DNA from: Angiostrongylus vasorum
Taxonomy: Eukaryota; Nematoda; Chromadorea; Rhabditida; Metastrongylidae
Assembly (NCBI GenBank): GCA_018806985.1
Contig: JADANN010000437.1
Span: forward strand, 274,501-338,500
Direction: 5' to 3'
DNA length: 64,000 nucleotides
The notes beneath the pieces are model-generated. The model ran no database searches, was not told where the DNA came from, and saw only the letters and a list, made by a program, of their open reading frames with translations. Both the position numbers and the translations under genes were made by a program. Within the stretch, counting starts at the first letter, position 1; the number at the start of each line of letters is the position of its first letter. Positions 37,201 to 47,985 of the stretch are shown here, piece by piece.

Positions 37201-39409
37201 CAATTTACTACCTCGTTGGTGAAGAACTGTACAGCACCAGTATCATGTACAACATCAATTTCCTGACAACTCTTCATTCAATAACGTCGTCTAAATCTGA
37301 ATGTAGATTAGAAGCAAGTTGCTTGACTAGGTAGTGCTACCACGCAAACACTGCGGTGGAGTAACACGTGAACGAAGGTCTAGAAAACCGAAGCGCTACA
37401 ACAAGCGACAGATAGAATCCAGAGTTTCAAGCAACACCGACAATTGAAGACTAGCAACGCTTCCGCGTAATCAGGATTTCGAACAACTAGTGAGCTAAAC
37501 TCATGTGAGCCTTATCAACACCCATTTGAGATAAGTGGTCATCGACAGCTTTGCACGGGGGTCAAACGTCATCAAGACCCCATAGACTCGCCCGTTAGAT
37601 TCACCACCCATATGAGTATGACAAAGAAGAGCAGAACCCATTGAGCAATTGCAGCATGTGTCGCAGATGACCGGATAACTTAACAATGTCACCTCGATTC
37701 TTTCGACGATCAGTGGAATGACAGGACGGCTTTAGAAGATTGTTCCATGCAGTCAACAGTGCTTCTTGGAATTTGTGGGACCATGGTATAACAATGGAGA
37801 AATGTCCTACCGTCTGTAAGATTCCGATCCCATAGAGAGGTCTAGCTAGCCTAAACTGTAGACAAATTCAAAGCTAAATGACGCCTATCATCCAAATCAC
37901 CAATGTTTTCACAACCATGAGCACACTTTCATCACGAATGATTCAGTAAATGCAACCTAAACTTCTGAAATGGTTGGTGGAAACCTGTCAAATATTGAAC
38001 GGAACAGAATCGTCCAATAAAATGAAAAATCACCAAGATGACTTTTTATCGTTTGAAAGAAAAAACATTGCTAATCGTCATTTTTTGCCATGATCGATTT
38101 CAAATTACAGTCTATTATTTCTTTTTCTTTCGGAAGCTTCTCCGATAGGACCACATCTGTTGCGTTATTCTGTTAATCAACCAGTGACTGAAGGGTATCG
38201 TTATTGCCTAGCGGACACTCTTCCTTCTTCGCTCGAGGGACACAAAAAACATCGTACTTCTTGTTCACAATTCTGACAAAAAATCTGCTCACGAGATGCA
38301 GTTGTCTAGACGTGCATTTAAAACCCTGTGGATTCACTTGTTCATTTACACTCCTTTTTAACTCTATCTTTGAAACACACTATCTGACAAGCTCATCCCA
38401 ATGGTCACTATTCAAAACTTAAAGCACCAAGGACAGGCAGACAACGGATCCAAAAAGTTTTTTTGTTGGCATTATATCTTTGATATGACACCTAGCTAGA
38501 GCAACCAGACATGTTATCTTCATTTATGAGGGATGTATGCCATCAACAACAAAAGAAAACTAGACATTGGTTGGATATTTTTAAAGAATGTATTTTAAAT
38601 ACCAGGAGGCGGATGACATAGTGGTAGCGATGTCCGTCATCACGAACATGGTGCTAGTTCGATTCCGTTCCGGGCCAACCAAGGCTGTCATCCCTCCGGG
38701 GTCGAGAAGTTGGTATAGGACTTGTATGGGAAAAAATCGCTCTCTGTAATCGAATTAGGAACGCTCCAGCCCGGCTATCTCAAGGCTCCAGAGAGAACCG
38801 CTCGACGGGCATTCTACGACATTCAAAATGAAGTGAAAAAATCCTCAAGCAGAAACTCAAGACACACGTAAAGTTGGAAGATGTTAGTGGGTAATGGATG
38901 CGAGGAAACGAATTAAATGTGAGAAGTGCTGGGATCCACGCAGTAGATAGACGTGAAGACGGATCAAACAAAACGAAATAAAAAAAAGCAAAAAACATCT
39001 TAAATACCTGTGCTGGTACCCAGCATTGTAATGGTGAGCCAACGTATTGCTTTGCAGTGATCGTTACCGATAATACCATAATCACCATTGTAGAATAGTA
39101 GTAATTGAGGCGATCTGTACCAAAATCGTCCAATCTGTAAACAAAAAAATAGGAATAGAGGGGTCCCAAAATAATTTCCAGTTTGTCATAAGTACAACGA
39201 AGCTTCAACAACTTCACATTTGGCTCCGTTTTTTATATTTAGCCGTCTCTTATACTATTGATCGGAATTCCAAAGTTTTTCCTTCACAAATCAATAATCA
39301 ATAATTAGGTATTCACAATCGAGGATCAATGAGCAGTCGGAGCATCTTGGAAGAAAATGGTCCCTTACCTCGGCTTGATCGCTGTTACAGCAGACGATAA
39401 GAAGTTCAT
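25209..39409 (-). CDS. Innexin (invertebrate gap-junction channel protein)
   Basis: Innexins form gap junctions. Nine minus-strand exons join: 39369-39409 (ATG), 39008-39134, 36627-36727, 32917-33079, 31042-31178, 30594-30740, 30021-30055, 28466-28653, 25209-25368 (TAA), about 365 residues, normal for the family. Signs: start MNFLSSAVTAIKPR; TM1 with the loop motif KQYVGSPLQCWVPAQ; second loop Cys in AENYCFVYNTYW; the family signature YYQWVPF at TM2; RFGQLNGTYV; TM3 KILYVINLVMQFIMMNKFL; loop 2 Cys in AMCDFQ and SIQCVL; NMFNEKIFLFLYFWF at TM4; C-terminal cytoplasmic NMISAHANEVITSDIIQQMW. All splice phases agree except one extra base inside exon 6, in a run of five G (minus strand) at WG/VHILSD near 30646-30650. 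Without it the frame reads through. Introns hold RTE, SINE and family C and D copies. The last acceptor (TTAAAG) is weak. Which innexin paralogue is not determined. Confidence 0.9.
25420..25560 (+). repeat. Family D repeat fragment
   Basis: In the last innexin intron. Only the terminal block survives: 'ccgagttttgctcatgtctc' followed by 'gtggttatagttcacatc'. Weakly supported. Confidence 0.35.
26040..26960 (-). mobile_element. RTE fragment (lineage 1), minus strand
   Basis: In the last innexin intron. The minus strand gives LDEEQALEQAEF, then GDGISPKLFTATLQN, and ANAQFML...TTNIS in the RTE reverse-transcriptase order, heavily interrupted. Confidence 0.65.
26960..27525. other. Intronic stretch with an exon-like minus frame
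   Basis: Minus strand 27050-27150 reads VRQVRRIFGDREQLRGIV and MSDDESNGAS before a GTACGT donor. No convincing acceptor and no recognised family. The rest shows nothing. Confidence 0.3.
27530..27918 (-). mobile_element. Family C short element copy
   Basis: Shares 'gatacttgacacttgaacgg' at its right-hand flank with the copy at 62195, so that sequence is part of the element end. Intronic in the innexin gene. Confidence 0.7.
28045..28345 (-). mobile_element. SINE family A copy
   Basis: Full-length copy in the last innexin intron; tail 'gataaagggtaaagctctcg', head at the right end near 'gctgcgccacacgcgcc'. Confidence 0.7.
28737..29127 (+). mobile_element. Family C short element copy
   Basis: Begins 'tcccaacggtttaccacc' and ends with the RTE-like tail 'gacgagccatgcaggtatcc'. 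Intronic in the innexin gene. Confidence 0.7.
29128..29370 (+). mobile_element. SINE family A copy, diverged
   Basis: Starts directly after the family C copy: 'tggtacagtggctggagg' head, 'cacacacgtggggattgat', then 'gttatcaaacttgtttgg'. Strongly diverged. Confidence 0.45.
30344..30562 (-). mobile_element. SINE family A copy, head truncated
   Basis: Tail and body as in other copies, ending at 'gtgggccacaggcac'. It stops about 30 bp from the innexin exon 6 donor. Confidence 0.65.
31855..32190 (+). mobile_element. Family C short element copy
   Basis: From 'ccttccaacggttgactgcc' to the tail 'gagaacgggccatccaaat'. In the innexin intron between exons 4 and 5. Confidence 0.65.
32330..32600 (+). mobile_element. 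SINE family A copy, diverged
   Basis: Head 'caagtagcgcagtggttac' keeps a good A box; body 'agattggtactgtacttgtc'; tail 'cacggcttgatcgg'. Intronic. Confidence 0.5.
33165..33610 (+). repeat. Two family D copies; the first is a fold-back
   Basis: The first copy (about 33170-33310) has inverted ends: 'ggaatataaccataatgatg' at the left and 'caccattatggttatatttc' at the right. The second (33330-33600) is a longer copy with the internal blocks. Both lie in an innexin intron. Confidence 0.6.
33720..33805 (+). ncRNA. Hammerhead-ribozyme-like motif, copy 3
   Basis: CTGAGGA at 33746-33752, then A, GACG-AAATC-CGCC, GAAAC, GTTAGC and a GGAATAAAAT tail. One mismatch in stem II. A GTC (cleavage-site type) lies 22 bases upstream. 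Followed by 'aacacctcgcgtttgc', also seen at the ends of the 61640-62195 structure. Confidence 0.4.
33810..35030. other. Innexin intron, nothing recognised
   Basis: AT-rich intronic DNA without coding or repeat signal that I can name. Confidence 0.4.
35035..35330 (+). repeat. Family D repeat copy
   Basis: Shares 'gatgctgatatatg', 'gcttaagtttagctgg' and 'gaaccgaag-like' blocks with the other copies, diverged. Intronic in the innexin gene. Confidence 0.45.
35335..36445 (+). mobile_element. RTE fragment (lineage 2)
   Basis: Plus strand gives LLSVLYKIFT, then CGEYHLSPL, DYEKSVRLRQ-type remains of the reverse transcriptase and, near 36250-36440, DMFIAYFN and TLDHIMTLAGSTMVETNREL. Many stops. In an innexin intron. 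Confidence 0.6.
36730..38600. other. Innexin intron 2, nothing recognised
   Basis: No repeat or coding feature that I can support between exon 3 and the SINE B copy. Confidence 0.4.
38604..38970 (+). mobile_element. SINE family B copy
   Basis: Head 'aggaggcggatgacatagtg' with an A-box-like TGACATAGTGG, B box 'gctagttcgattccg', RTE-like tail 'gtgctgggatccacgcag'. Ends about 40 bp from innexin exon 2. Confidence 0.7.
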
Positions 39410-41215
39410 TGAATTGATGTAGTTAAGATGAAAGTGCTACTAACTGAGAGCAAGTGTATGATAACGTTCAAGAAGGAGTCGCTAAAAAGTTAAATATGAA
39501 ATAGCTAATACAATGATGAAGCCATACAAGCTGTGAACATGATCTACAGATTTATGGGTTTGAAAGAAAGTCCATGGAAAGGATTCTGAAAGGACTAACA
39601 ACGACTCAGATTACGAACTTACTTCGCTGTTCGCCCTATACGAAATATTCCTTCTCATTGAACTCCCTCATACCTTAGAAAGCATAGAAGAATTAAGTGC
39701 GACCAATCACTTAGGGATGCTGCGTGCATCCATCCAGCATCGTAGAGGTGAGTGAATAAACATTTCGCCTATACAATGACTTTTAGAGTCCTAGCGTGCG
39801 TCAAAATTGTGTTTGTATCCTTCGAGACAGTATGGCACCATACTGCTGACCCCGAATTACAGGAAAGCATACTTTTGCCGGAGGTGATATCGAACCAGTG
39901 ACCATGTGAGTCGCAGTACATTTAAAGCCATTGCACTACAAGCGCCTCATGTATTTAATTGTGGTATTAAGCAGGCTGAACATCCGATAAACATCATGTT
40001 ACAAATCATATAATTTTAGCTTCACTTGGAAGACAGTTATTTCGAATTTGGTCTTTCGAATTTGGTCGTAGCGCGACAGCAGTGTGGATCTTGTAAAAAA
40101 GTGCTTGGCGACTACGGAGAGAAGTGAACTCGTGTGATTTAGTGATATGAACCACTTGTGTAGTTGGTGATTTTCATCACTACTAAATGGTAGGAATAAC
40201 AAGATCGTACGCTAAAACGTGACGTCAATTACGATGATACTATCGTAATTAGAAGTTTATCGATTACAAACCTATAAATCAATGATGATGAGCTGCTCAA
40301 GTGGAAAAGAATGTATTTGTGGATTAATAGTGGAGCACCTCTTGAGAACGTCAGCGATACAAGTCGGGTAAACACAAGCGGACAACGAGGAGGCACTCCA
40401 GAGTCGACGGAATGGGTTCAGAGTGGATCGACACAAGATAAATCGCTAGGAAAAATCAAAAACATTCAGTTTATTCAGCTTCAACGACGAAGATTTTCTG
40501 AACTTTTCGTGCAAAGTTGGTGTTCGTCCAAGAAATTGAACTCTGCCAGTGTTTTTTTTTAAATCTCATTCCGAAAATTTGTTGACGATACTCAACTGCT
40601 GAACAATTTGAACACCAGTTGCTTCTAATGGTTCTTGCTAGTAACCATTTTGCTCGCATTGTTTTTCATTTAATCTTCTCAGCAAAGGAATACTGTAAAG
40701 GTCTGGTTTGATATTATTGATTTCGTAAAGATCTGGTAAAGGGAAATGATGTGTTATTCAGTGGTTTGTACTGTGACTTGGTTCATTAGGAAAACTCCCT
40801 CGGATTCCGCAAAGGCTGCGACTTCTCCTGGGCTGAGGACCTAGAAGGCCTCTAGCACAGAATCTCTAGATTCTGGAAAAGGTCAAGGTCGACTAGCACT
40901 CAGCACATCAGTGAGAACAGAAGGGCTGGCTCCAACGTCTACCGCCGAATCATCACCTGAACTCGACCAGCTCTACTATGGATTGAGGGTTGCAAGACTT
41001 CGAGTTTAGTAAGTTCTGCGGCCTACAGGTGATTGATATACAGGCAGATCATCTAAGCATCTCGGTTTCTAAGTAGAGGTTAGTAAATGCCTCCACTTTC
41101 TCTTTTTATTCTTGTATTCTAGTCATTCAGTAAAAATTCCATAGTTCTCTTGCTTGAAAATGGAGTAGAATTCGCGAAGTAATGCCTTATTCAGAGTAGC
41201 TATTATTGTGATGTT
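39410..41215. other. Upstream region of the innexin gene
   Basis: A diverged SINE A remnant lies at about 39700-39955. Apart from that nothing is recognised; no spliced-leader acceptor is clear before ATG 39409. Confidence 0.4.
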
Positions 41216-41220
41216 ATCGT

Positions 41221-42643
41221 CTACAACACTCTTTCATTGATGGCGACTGAACCAGCATTAGGGTTTTCCAATTTCGACGCTTCTAACTTCTCTGCGTTCA
41301 ACAAAGACTTTCCTCTGTCAGCCACTACTATTTTGGCCAACTTTTTCGCCTTTCGTACCTTATGAAGAGTATTAACAAAAGCCGAAAGGCGCATTCGTTT
41401 TTTTCTTTTATTAACTATGGAGTTTAACATTCGCTGTACTAAAGATAGGATCGTTTGAAGAAACTTAAGAAGTTCAAGGAAAATTTGGTAGCTGATTTGA
41501 TAGTAGTGTATTCTGTACGGAAATCGTCTTGGAATGCATCAAGGTCAACCGGTTATCAAGTCCAATAGTCCAAAACATTTTAGCCCCATTGTTAACCCTC
41601 TAACATTTAAATGTGGCGCCGTTTTGAACAGAGAATGCCAAATTATATTTAACCCGAGAAAAAAATCTATTGTAAAAATCTCCTAGAAGAAAGCCCTGGA
41701 ACTACCCGAGAAGAAATCTCTAAGCCCTTGATTTTTTTTCTTCTTCTTTTGGGAATAATAAATCGTTCCGCAGTCTTTTCAAAATCATCCGATCTTACTG
41801 TGATACGATAGGCTGTTGACGTAGAAATGTAGAAAGTAATTCATTCGTCATTCAATGGAGTATAAAATGTTCATTCTTCTCTTACCAACTAAACACTTCA
41901 ACTTCAGTTCAGGCGCTTTGTTAATCCTCTCGCAAAACAATCGGAACAGTAATTGATTCGTGACGGCAGACCCCTCATACCTCTTCAGAAATCCTTCTCT
42001 CTCATATCTCATTTCAGTCGAAATACTATGGAAAAGCAAAAAGGATACAAGTGTGGAGGAACTTTCCAGCAGCATGGATTGTCCAACGAACAAATATTTT
42101 TCTATCAGCAATAATCATTTAGTCAAATAAATGATTCGTTGCTAAGTTCATCAGAGCAGAATCGCTGCCGTTTCGGTTGATCATGGACAGGAACCAGCTC
42201 CATCTCTTCCGTCGCTCCACCCACTTGTTCCAGTCTTACGCTACAGTTGCTCAATAAGTGCTGCATGCGTAAGTCGTATGGACAAAGTTAGAAATTCATT
42301 GTAAATTAGCTTCTACTTAGCTTCGAGATGAGTATTCAATCTCTTTTTGGGTTGCTCAGCTTACAGAAGACTGTCAAAACCCTTTTATTCGGTCAGCGTA
42401 CCATCGTCCAGGCCTTCTTCAGAGCCCATAATGAAGGGGGCCGATTGTCTACAACGTCCTCTTTTTGCAGTGTGAGTCTCCGTGGTTGCATTGAGTCGAA
42501 TCCAATAGATTGGCGCACCACTCGATTGACCGTTAAATGAATCAACTCGTACCATTGTGAAGCGTTGAAACCGTAGCAGAATAAAAAGTTTTCTAACAAC
42601 CCCGTGTAAGCTGAACAATCCAAGAAGGTATTGAGAAGTTTTA
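41221..42643 (-). CDS. Unrecognised minus-strand exons, at least one gene
   Basis: Two exons join in phase and end in a stop: 42402-42643 (after CTATAG, donor GTACGC) and 42123-42260 (after GCATGCAG, TGA at 42123), giving about 125 C-terminal residues with GLLENFLFCYGFNASQWYEL and RQSIGFDSMQPRRLTLQKED, then a Glu-rich end with KRQRF. Below them, 41886-42025 (acceptor TTCCATAG, donor GTAAGA) reads EMRYEREGFLKRYEGSAV, and 41221-41430 is a basic open frame (NKRKKRMRLSAF, HKVRKAKKLAKIV). Whether these belong to the same gene is unclear. No family recognised; no upstream exon found. Confidence 0.4.
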
Positions 42644-42734
42644 CTATAGGGCCAATCGTCTTCCTTTTGTGCTACCGACTACCGTATAACAACTACAGCT
42701 CTAAATATCGCTATGAATAGCATTGATAGCACAA

Positions 42735-42990
42735 CAACTGAGCTACGCGTAGTCGATTAGAGATTGTATACGATACACACCACTTTGGACGCTGATCCGA
42801 CCCCTTGACCTGAGCTGACCAATCCTTCCATTCTTCTGGGAGTGGCGAATTGGTAGCAAAGTTGTTTAGGAGGATAAAAGAACTGATTTGATTCATCTTT
42901 AGTTCACCTCAAATCGTCGTACAGGCCAGATGTGCATTTGATCATCTTTACGATTCCATGAATGGAGTCGAATGCGCGACACATATCTAA
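42735..42990 (+). mobile_element. SINE family A copy, diverged
   Basis: Body 'gagtggcgaattggtagc', 'aggccagatgtgcatttgat', tail 'gtcgaatgcgcgacac'. Head poorly kept. Confidence 0.5.
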
Positions 42991-43156
42991 GGGATTTATG
43001 GACGCCGAACGTTTTGCTTCTTTACTGTGACAACTGGTGCATTCAAAACTAACATTTCATAGAAGAACACATTTGCTTATTCATCTTTTTTCCCTAGGAT
43101 TACTTGACCCTGTATATTTCAACATATGTATATTTATGTATTCATATACATATATA

Positions 43157-43480
43157 TCCTCTCAACGGTTTACCGTTCGTCGTGCTGGGAGGTGTTCCTG
43201 GGTGTCGGGCTGTAATGTACAACTAGTGGGCTCATCTCCCCGGTAAGGTCTCTCAAGCTGAGAAGGAGTCCGGCGTCAAACCAGTACCACGATCCACCAC
43301 CGTCGTGGTATCAAACTAGTAGCATGGTGGCAAGCTCCCTCTGATCCACAAGGGCTGCGACTGCCTGTGGTGTGACGACCTCGGACAGACTTTGTCCAGG
43401 CTGTTCTCGAGATTCCGGAGAATCGGTGCTTTGCTTCGGTGCTTTGCTAACAAAAATCTTTGAGGACAGCAGTGACTAAT
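43157..43480 (+). mobile_element. Family C short element copy, truncated
   Basis: Begins 'ctctcaacggtttaccgttc', keeps 'gatccacaagggctgcgact', loses the last third. Confidence 0.65.
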
Positions 43481-44170
43481 GTGCTCATTCCGATCATACG
43501 CCAATCGAGGACGATGTAACCAGATGAACCAGTTCTATTACTTTATTGTATCAGCCTTGCCTGTAGACTAACTACTGCTCAATTCTTACTTCATCTACTC
43601 GGTATTTGTAAGGGAATAAAGTAAGAAAAAAAGTTCTTTACGTCGATTAACTCGTAGGGGATGCTGTTAAACATCGCAGTCACCAGGGTATGGACCCATG
43701 GTGACTCATCCCGTCCGTAAATATCCCTTGTCAGCAGCTATGTTGATGTCTTGTTTATTTATAAAATACATAAATAAACTTGCAAACAGCGCTCGTCTAT
43801 TCGCACACGTAGGGCATTTCTTTGTTTGCTCGCAGTTTTATTGATCGCCATGAGTAGACCCCACGTCCTGGCATTTGCGCAGCTGTTGACACTCATTTTT
43901 TCCTCAGCAATATTTTTTTTCGATAATTGGTAACCAATCTCACAACCTATAAAGAAGTAATTTATAGTTTTTTACATTATAAAGCACTTTCCGTTCCATC
44001 GTGCTCTATTTTTTTGTCCAACGTTACACTCGTGTACAAACGAGCGTTTACGTGTTTTTAATGAGTCGTTAGAAAATAGCCCGTGAATCATCTGTAAGTA
44101 AAGCTTCCTAACTGTTCAGAATTCGATGGATACGGTCTTTTGCTAATAAATTCATGATAGTATAACTCCA
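43480..44170. other. Spacer, nothing recognised
   Basis: No supported gene or repeat. Confidence 0.4.
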
Positions 44171-44171
44171 T

Positions 44172-44446
44172 AGAGCGCGTGTGGCGCAGTGATCGGAAGC
44201 GCCACTGTGACACACACCTGGAATCGATCCTCGCGCCCATGGCCCACCAAGCCCTCCATCCCTCTGGGGTCGGCAAATTGGTACCAGACTTGTCTGGGAA
44301 GATAGCAGCACTGGCTCGGTACATCGGTGGGCCACGGCGAGTCATTGTAAAGGCCAGATGTGCATTCAATCACCTCCATATGATGTTTAATGAAGTCGAA
44401 TGCATGGCGCATCCCTCAGGGGATTGATCAACGCGGAGAGTTTTTT
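44172..44446 (+). mobile_element. SINE family A copy, well preserved
   Basis: Head 'gcgcgtgtggcgcagtgatc' (A box TGGCGCAGTGA), 'acctggaatcgatcc' (B-box-like), body 'ggtaccagacttgtctggg', tail 'gattgatcaacgcggagag' and a T run. Confidence 0.75.
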
Positions 44447-44789
44447 TTAACGACTCTATAGAGCATATTTCAGTGGTTGTACCTGTGGATGGACTAGGTA
44501 TCTGATAATAAGTTGATTTTTTTTATAAAGTCGATAAAAGTCGAGTTTTTTGAACAGTTTGAAAACATTAATCGTCATGCTGTTACGACTCGCATGGAGT
44601 CTTCTTTTCTCCAACTTTGCACATTGTTTTGGTTTTAATGAATTTTATTTCAAATATTGCAATAAGGAATTAGTTTTTAAGTGTCATTAAAAAATCAACG
44701 TTAGGCCTGTCACTTGATTTTTTGTGCAACCAAATTTAGTCAGGAATCCTAGTTGTAAGACGGGAAATTCCTGAAGAAACCATGGATGG

Positions 44790-44965
44790 TCAGTCAGCAC
44801 TCACCACGTCACGATTGAAGGAAGATCGTGACAGATTTCCAGTGGCACACCAGCATACGAACCCGATAACCTCTGTGGATGACCGACGGCAGGCGATACA
44901 ACCAACGGAGGAGATGCTGGGGTCAGCCCAGCTGTTGGTAGAGGCCTGAGCAATTAAGGCCAAAG
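44790..44965 (+). mobile_element. RTE lineage 2 3'-tail fragment
   Basis: Carries 'ctctgtggatgaccgacggc' and 'gatgctggggtcagcccag', matching the last part of the RTE ending at 25115. Confidence 0.5.
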
Positions 44966-44979
44966 TAGATTACACCACG

Positions 44980-46210
44980 AGCGGATTTTGAACCTCAATT
45001 TCAAGAATTATTACTCGCCTCAAACTTATTCAAGAGAATAAAGGCTCTAATCTACACATTTTTGCCAACATTTATGATGGAAGTTCATTTGCTTCCGAAA
45101 TAATAGAAATCCGAGGTTTTCGAATGGACCAGTTATTTGAAAGGATTTTCTGCTGTGGTTTGATTGTTGAAGATTATTCTCTGGTAGTGCTTGTTGAAAT
45201 ACTTGAAGAAGAAGCTGATAATTGAAGTGTGTACGAACTGGTGAGTGGTTGTGGTACAAATTTAATAACTAAGTAGAGAGTGGAATGAATAGTTGGACAC
45301 TTGTCGCCGGGTTTGGACAGTATTGCACAGTTGCCTCCGTAGATTCCGACGCAGGATTTGCATCGAAGTCTTGATTTCTTCGAAAGGAACTCGATATTTT
45401 GCCTGCGAAGCAATATTGGTCCAAGATTGTCCCGCCCATGTTCTGACGGCGGCCAGTTTAGAGTTGTAAAATAATGGGTACGTATTACCCTCGGAAGTTC
45501 TTTGTGGTACGAGGACGCTCGTAAAATGGAGCAGTAACGTAAGAATGCAGGAGGACCCATGCCGTCGAATTCCGAATAATACTGGTGATTGCATTGGTCA
45601 ATTTATCATCACACTTGGCACGACAGGTAGTCAACGGAAATCCCTATAAAACAGACCATTGGAGTTAAGTCTAAAAGGAAAGCTAGTCCCCAAAAGAATA
45701 CTATTCCAAACCCAAATATGAAGACCGCTTTCAAGCTCTCTTTTATATCGAACGGAATAAGCACCGCTGTGAAGTGGTGCTTAAATAGCAATGGTTTAGG
45801 GAGTTCTATGGCACTTATAGAACTTCTACCGAGCACTCTAAGTCGTCAGTTAGTTTGGTACGGCCTATGTAAGCACCTATATAAAATGGGAGATCGCGAG
45901 ATTTGCTCTTAAGCTAGTGATGAAGAAGAGGTCAGGTGTAATAGACCTGACCTGCTGTGAGATATGTGGTGATGGATACAGTGACAAAACGGAGAGACAA
46001 CTTTGTGTTTGCGTCGAAGAACGCCTAGATAGAAAGTTGAAGATCCGACAAAGGTGCCGATTTTGAAGTGGGAATCATGATACCAGCTACTCAAGAAGGC
46101 ACACGAATTAAAAACATCAGTGCACAAACCCTTGAGGCATTAACAATAAACTTCAAAAAATCCAGAAATGAATAGAAAGGACGAATGACTCATTACCACG
46201 CGTGACTGAC
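44980..46210 (+). mobile_element. Penelope-like retroelement, 3' half, broken
   Basis: Plus strand shows, across frameshifts, the region after the reverse transcriptase (FKLSFISNGISTAVKWCL, then SRQLVWYGLCKHLYK at 45840) and a GIY-YIG endonuclease domain (LTCCEICGDGYSDKTERQLC at 45947, EERLDRKLK), followed by degenerate C-terminus. Penelope-like elements are the retroelement class with reverse transcriptase plus GIY-YIG. Upstream RT motifs are too decayed to name. The element seems to continue to the hammerhead-like motif at 46810, interrupted by a SINE B at 46356. Minus-strand hydrophobic frames here are shadows. Confidence 0.65.
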
Positions 46211-46355
46211 TGCATTATCTCGAAGTAATTTTCTATCAGAATAAGGTTCATTATTTGTCGTAGGAAACCATGAAGGGGTGGTTTCACTACTTAGGGAGGA
46301 GAACGACGAGCTATCTTTAGCACTTTCATTTTTTCACTTATTTTACAATAATATT

Positions 46356-46712
46356 GGGAGGCGGATAACACGGTGGTAGTGATGTCCGTCATCACGAGCA
46401 TGGTGCTAGTTCGATCCCGCTCAGGAGCCATCCAAGCCTCTCATCTCTCCGGAGTCAGGGGGTACCGGACTTGTCTTAAGAAGAAATCACTCTCTGCAAT
46501 CCAGTTGGGAATGCTCCAGCCCGGCTATCTCAAGACTCTAGGAAGAATCGCTCGACCAGCATCCTACGACATTCATGAGTTGAAAAATCCTCCGGCAGAA
46601 ACTGGAGCCGCACGTAAAGTTAGAAGATCTTCGTGGACAGTGAGTGCGAGGAAACGAATTAAATGTGAGAAGTGCTGGGATCCGCACAGTAAACGTGAAG
46701 ACGGATCACGTA
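46356..46712 (+). mobile_element. SINE family B copy, best preserved
   Basis: Head 'gggaggcggataacacggtg', B box 'gctagttcgatcccgc' near 46405-46420, body 'gggaatgctccagcccggct', tail 'gtgctgggatccgcacag' then 'gtgaagacggatcacg'. Confidence 0.75.
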
Positions 46713-46804
46713 ATATAAATAAAAAATACAGTAATGTTTTTGATGTGGTTCTAACTGCGTTCTTATTAGAACGAGAGAATCCTCACTGAATAATAAAAAT
46801 TTAG

Positions 46805-46870
46805 CTGGATAATACGTCTAGGCTCTCAAGAAGGCGAAATCGCCGAAACATCGCCAACTAAATTTCAAGA
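46805..46870 (+). ncRNA. Hammerhead-ribozyme-like motif, copy 4
   Basis: CTCAAGA (altered CUGAUGA), A, GGCG-AAAT-CGCC (perfect stem II with a different base pair from copy 2), GAAAC, ATCGCC. GTC lies a few bases upstream. The core box change suggests it is inactive. Confidence 0.35.
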
Positions 46871-47094
46871 ACACGTGGTAACAATCACTCATTAACTCAA
46901 CAAAGACAGTTTCCAAAATTTGAACTAATTAACGCCGAGTTTATTGAAAGGCTGCATTTCAAATTGTTGAGCTAATCGTTCGAGCAAATGTGATATGCTG
47001 AAGGGCTGGTAATTGACTGCCATTGCTGACCTGTTCTAGGGGCCTTTTTTGTGTTGTTTATCTCCACAACAACTACACTTCGGCTGATTCTGCA

Positions 47095-47800
47095 AAGGAC
47101 AATGTTCATGAGAACTGGATTTGTTGTTGATGTCCCATTTGCACTCAATAGGATGAATATCTTTAAATGATTTACCTACGACTATCGAGCTTGAGGAGTC
47201 AACATGATGAGCGACTGAGCTCCAGAGATGGGCAGAATGAAGGGGAAACGCTTGAAAAAACTTTAAAGAGCATTGAGGATGTAGTCAAAACTGCTATGAA
47301 CGCCCTACTCCGTGGCCACCTTGTCCACTGGACGAGTCTTCCTGCCCTGACATGCCCGTCGGAAACTTGGTCGCTGCGTAAGCAGGATGAAGGATCACTC
47401 GGCGCTATCCATCGCGCAGTCGAAAGGACGATTATAGTAGTATCTCGTACCACGAAAATGACAGAGGGAATACGAAATTCCGACCTACGTCAACGATCGA
47501 AGGCCAGAGACGCCGCCGCACATGATGTCGAAGATCTAGTATGTCGGTCACGTAGTGCATCTTAACGAAAACTGGTGGACAAAAAAAGCCGTTAGCAGTT
47601 TGGTTTAATGGTATGTCAAAAACACACTAGGAATGCAACCGAGCTGACGGTCAGAATTCTTCCCGAGGTTCCTAGAAGCAAAATTTGGCGCTCACCGAGT
47701 TCCTGGAGTTAACAAAGCCCACCGGACTACTCTTAACGTGACAGGGAGAAATGGAGATTTTATTGGAGCACTCTCCAGTCAGTCGGGAAACGGCAGGATG
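47095..47800 (+). mobile_element. RTE 3' fragment (lineage 1)
   Basis: Encodes FALNRMNIFK, KSIEDVVKTAMN, LPALTCPSETWSLRKQDE and SDLRQRSKARDA in the order of the RTE C-terminal region, with stops. It ends about 180 bp before the DNase II start codon. Confidence 0.75.
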
Positions 47801-47963
47801 ACAATCTACGCAGTTCATCCTGTCATTTTTTGCCTTTTTTCATTATTATTTTATTGGAATTCGTCTATCGTCAGCTTAATTTCTCAGGTACTCCAATTAT
47901 ATGAAATTTGTCAATGTTTGTTGAGAAGTCGTTAGTCCCAGCATTTCCTCCTTTCAGTCTAAT

Positions 47964-47974
47964 TCTCCTTTCAG
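47964..47974 (+). promoter_or_regulatory. Probable spliced-leader acceptor of the DNase II gene
   Basis: TTCTCCTTTCAG ends 11 bases before ATG 47986; a second pyrimidine-rich acceptor (CTCCTTTCAG) ends at 47957. Position and sequence fit trans-splicing. Confidence 0.45.
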
Positions 47975-47985
47975 AATACCTATGA

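Noticed and set aside
45609..45836. Hydrophobic minus-strand frame that looks like a membrane protein
   Set aside because: The plus strand here carries Penelope-like element coding (FKLSFISNGIS); the hydrophobic frame is its antisense.
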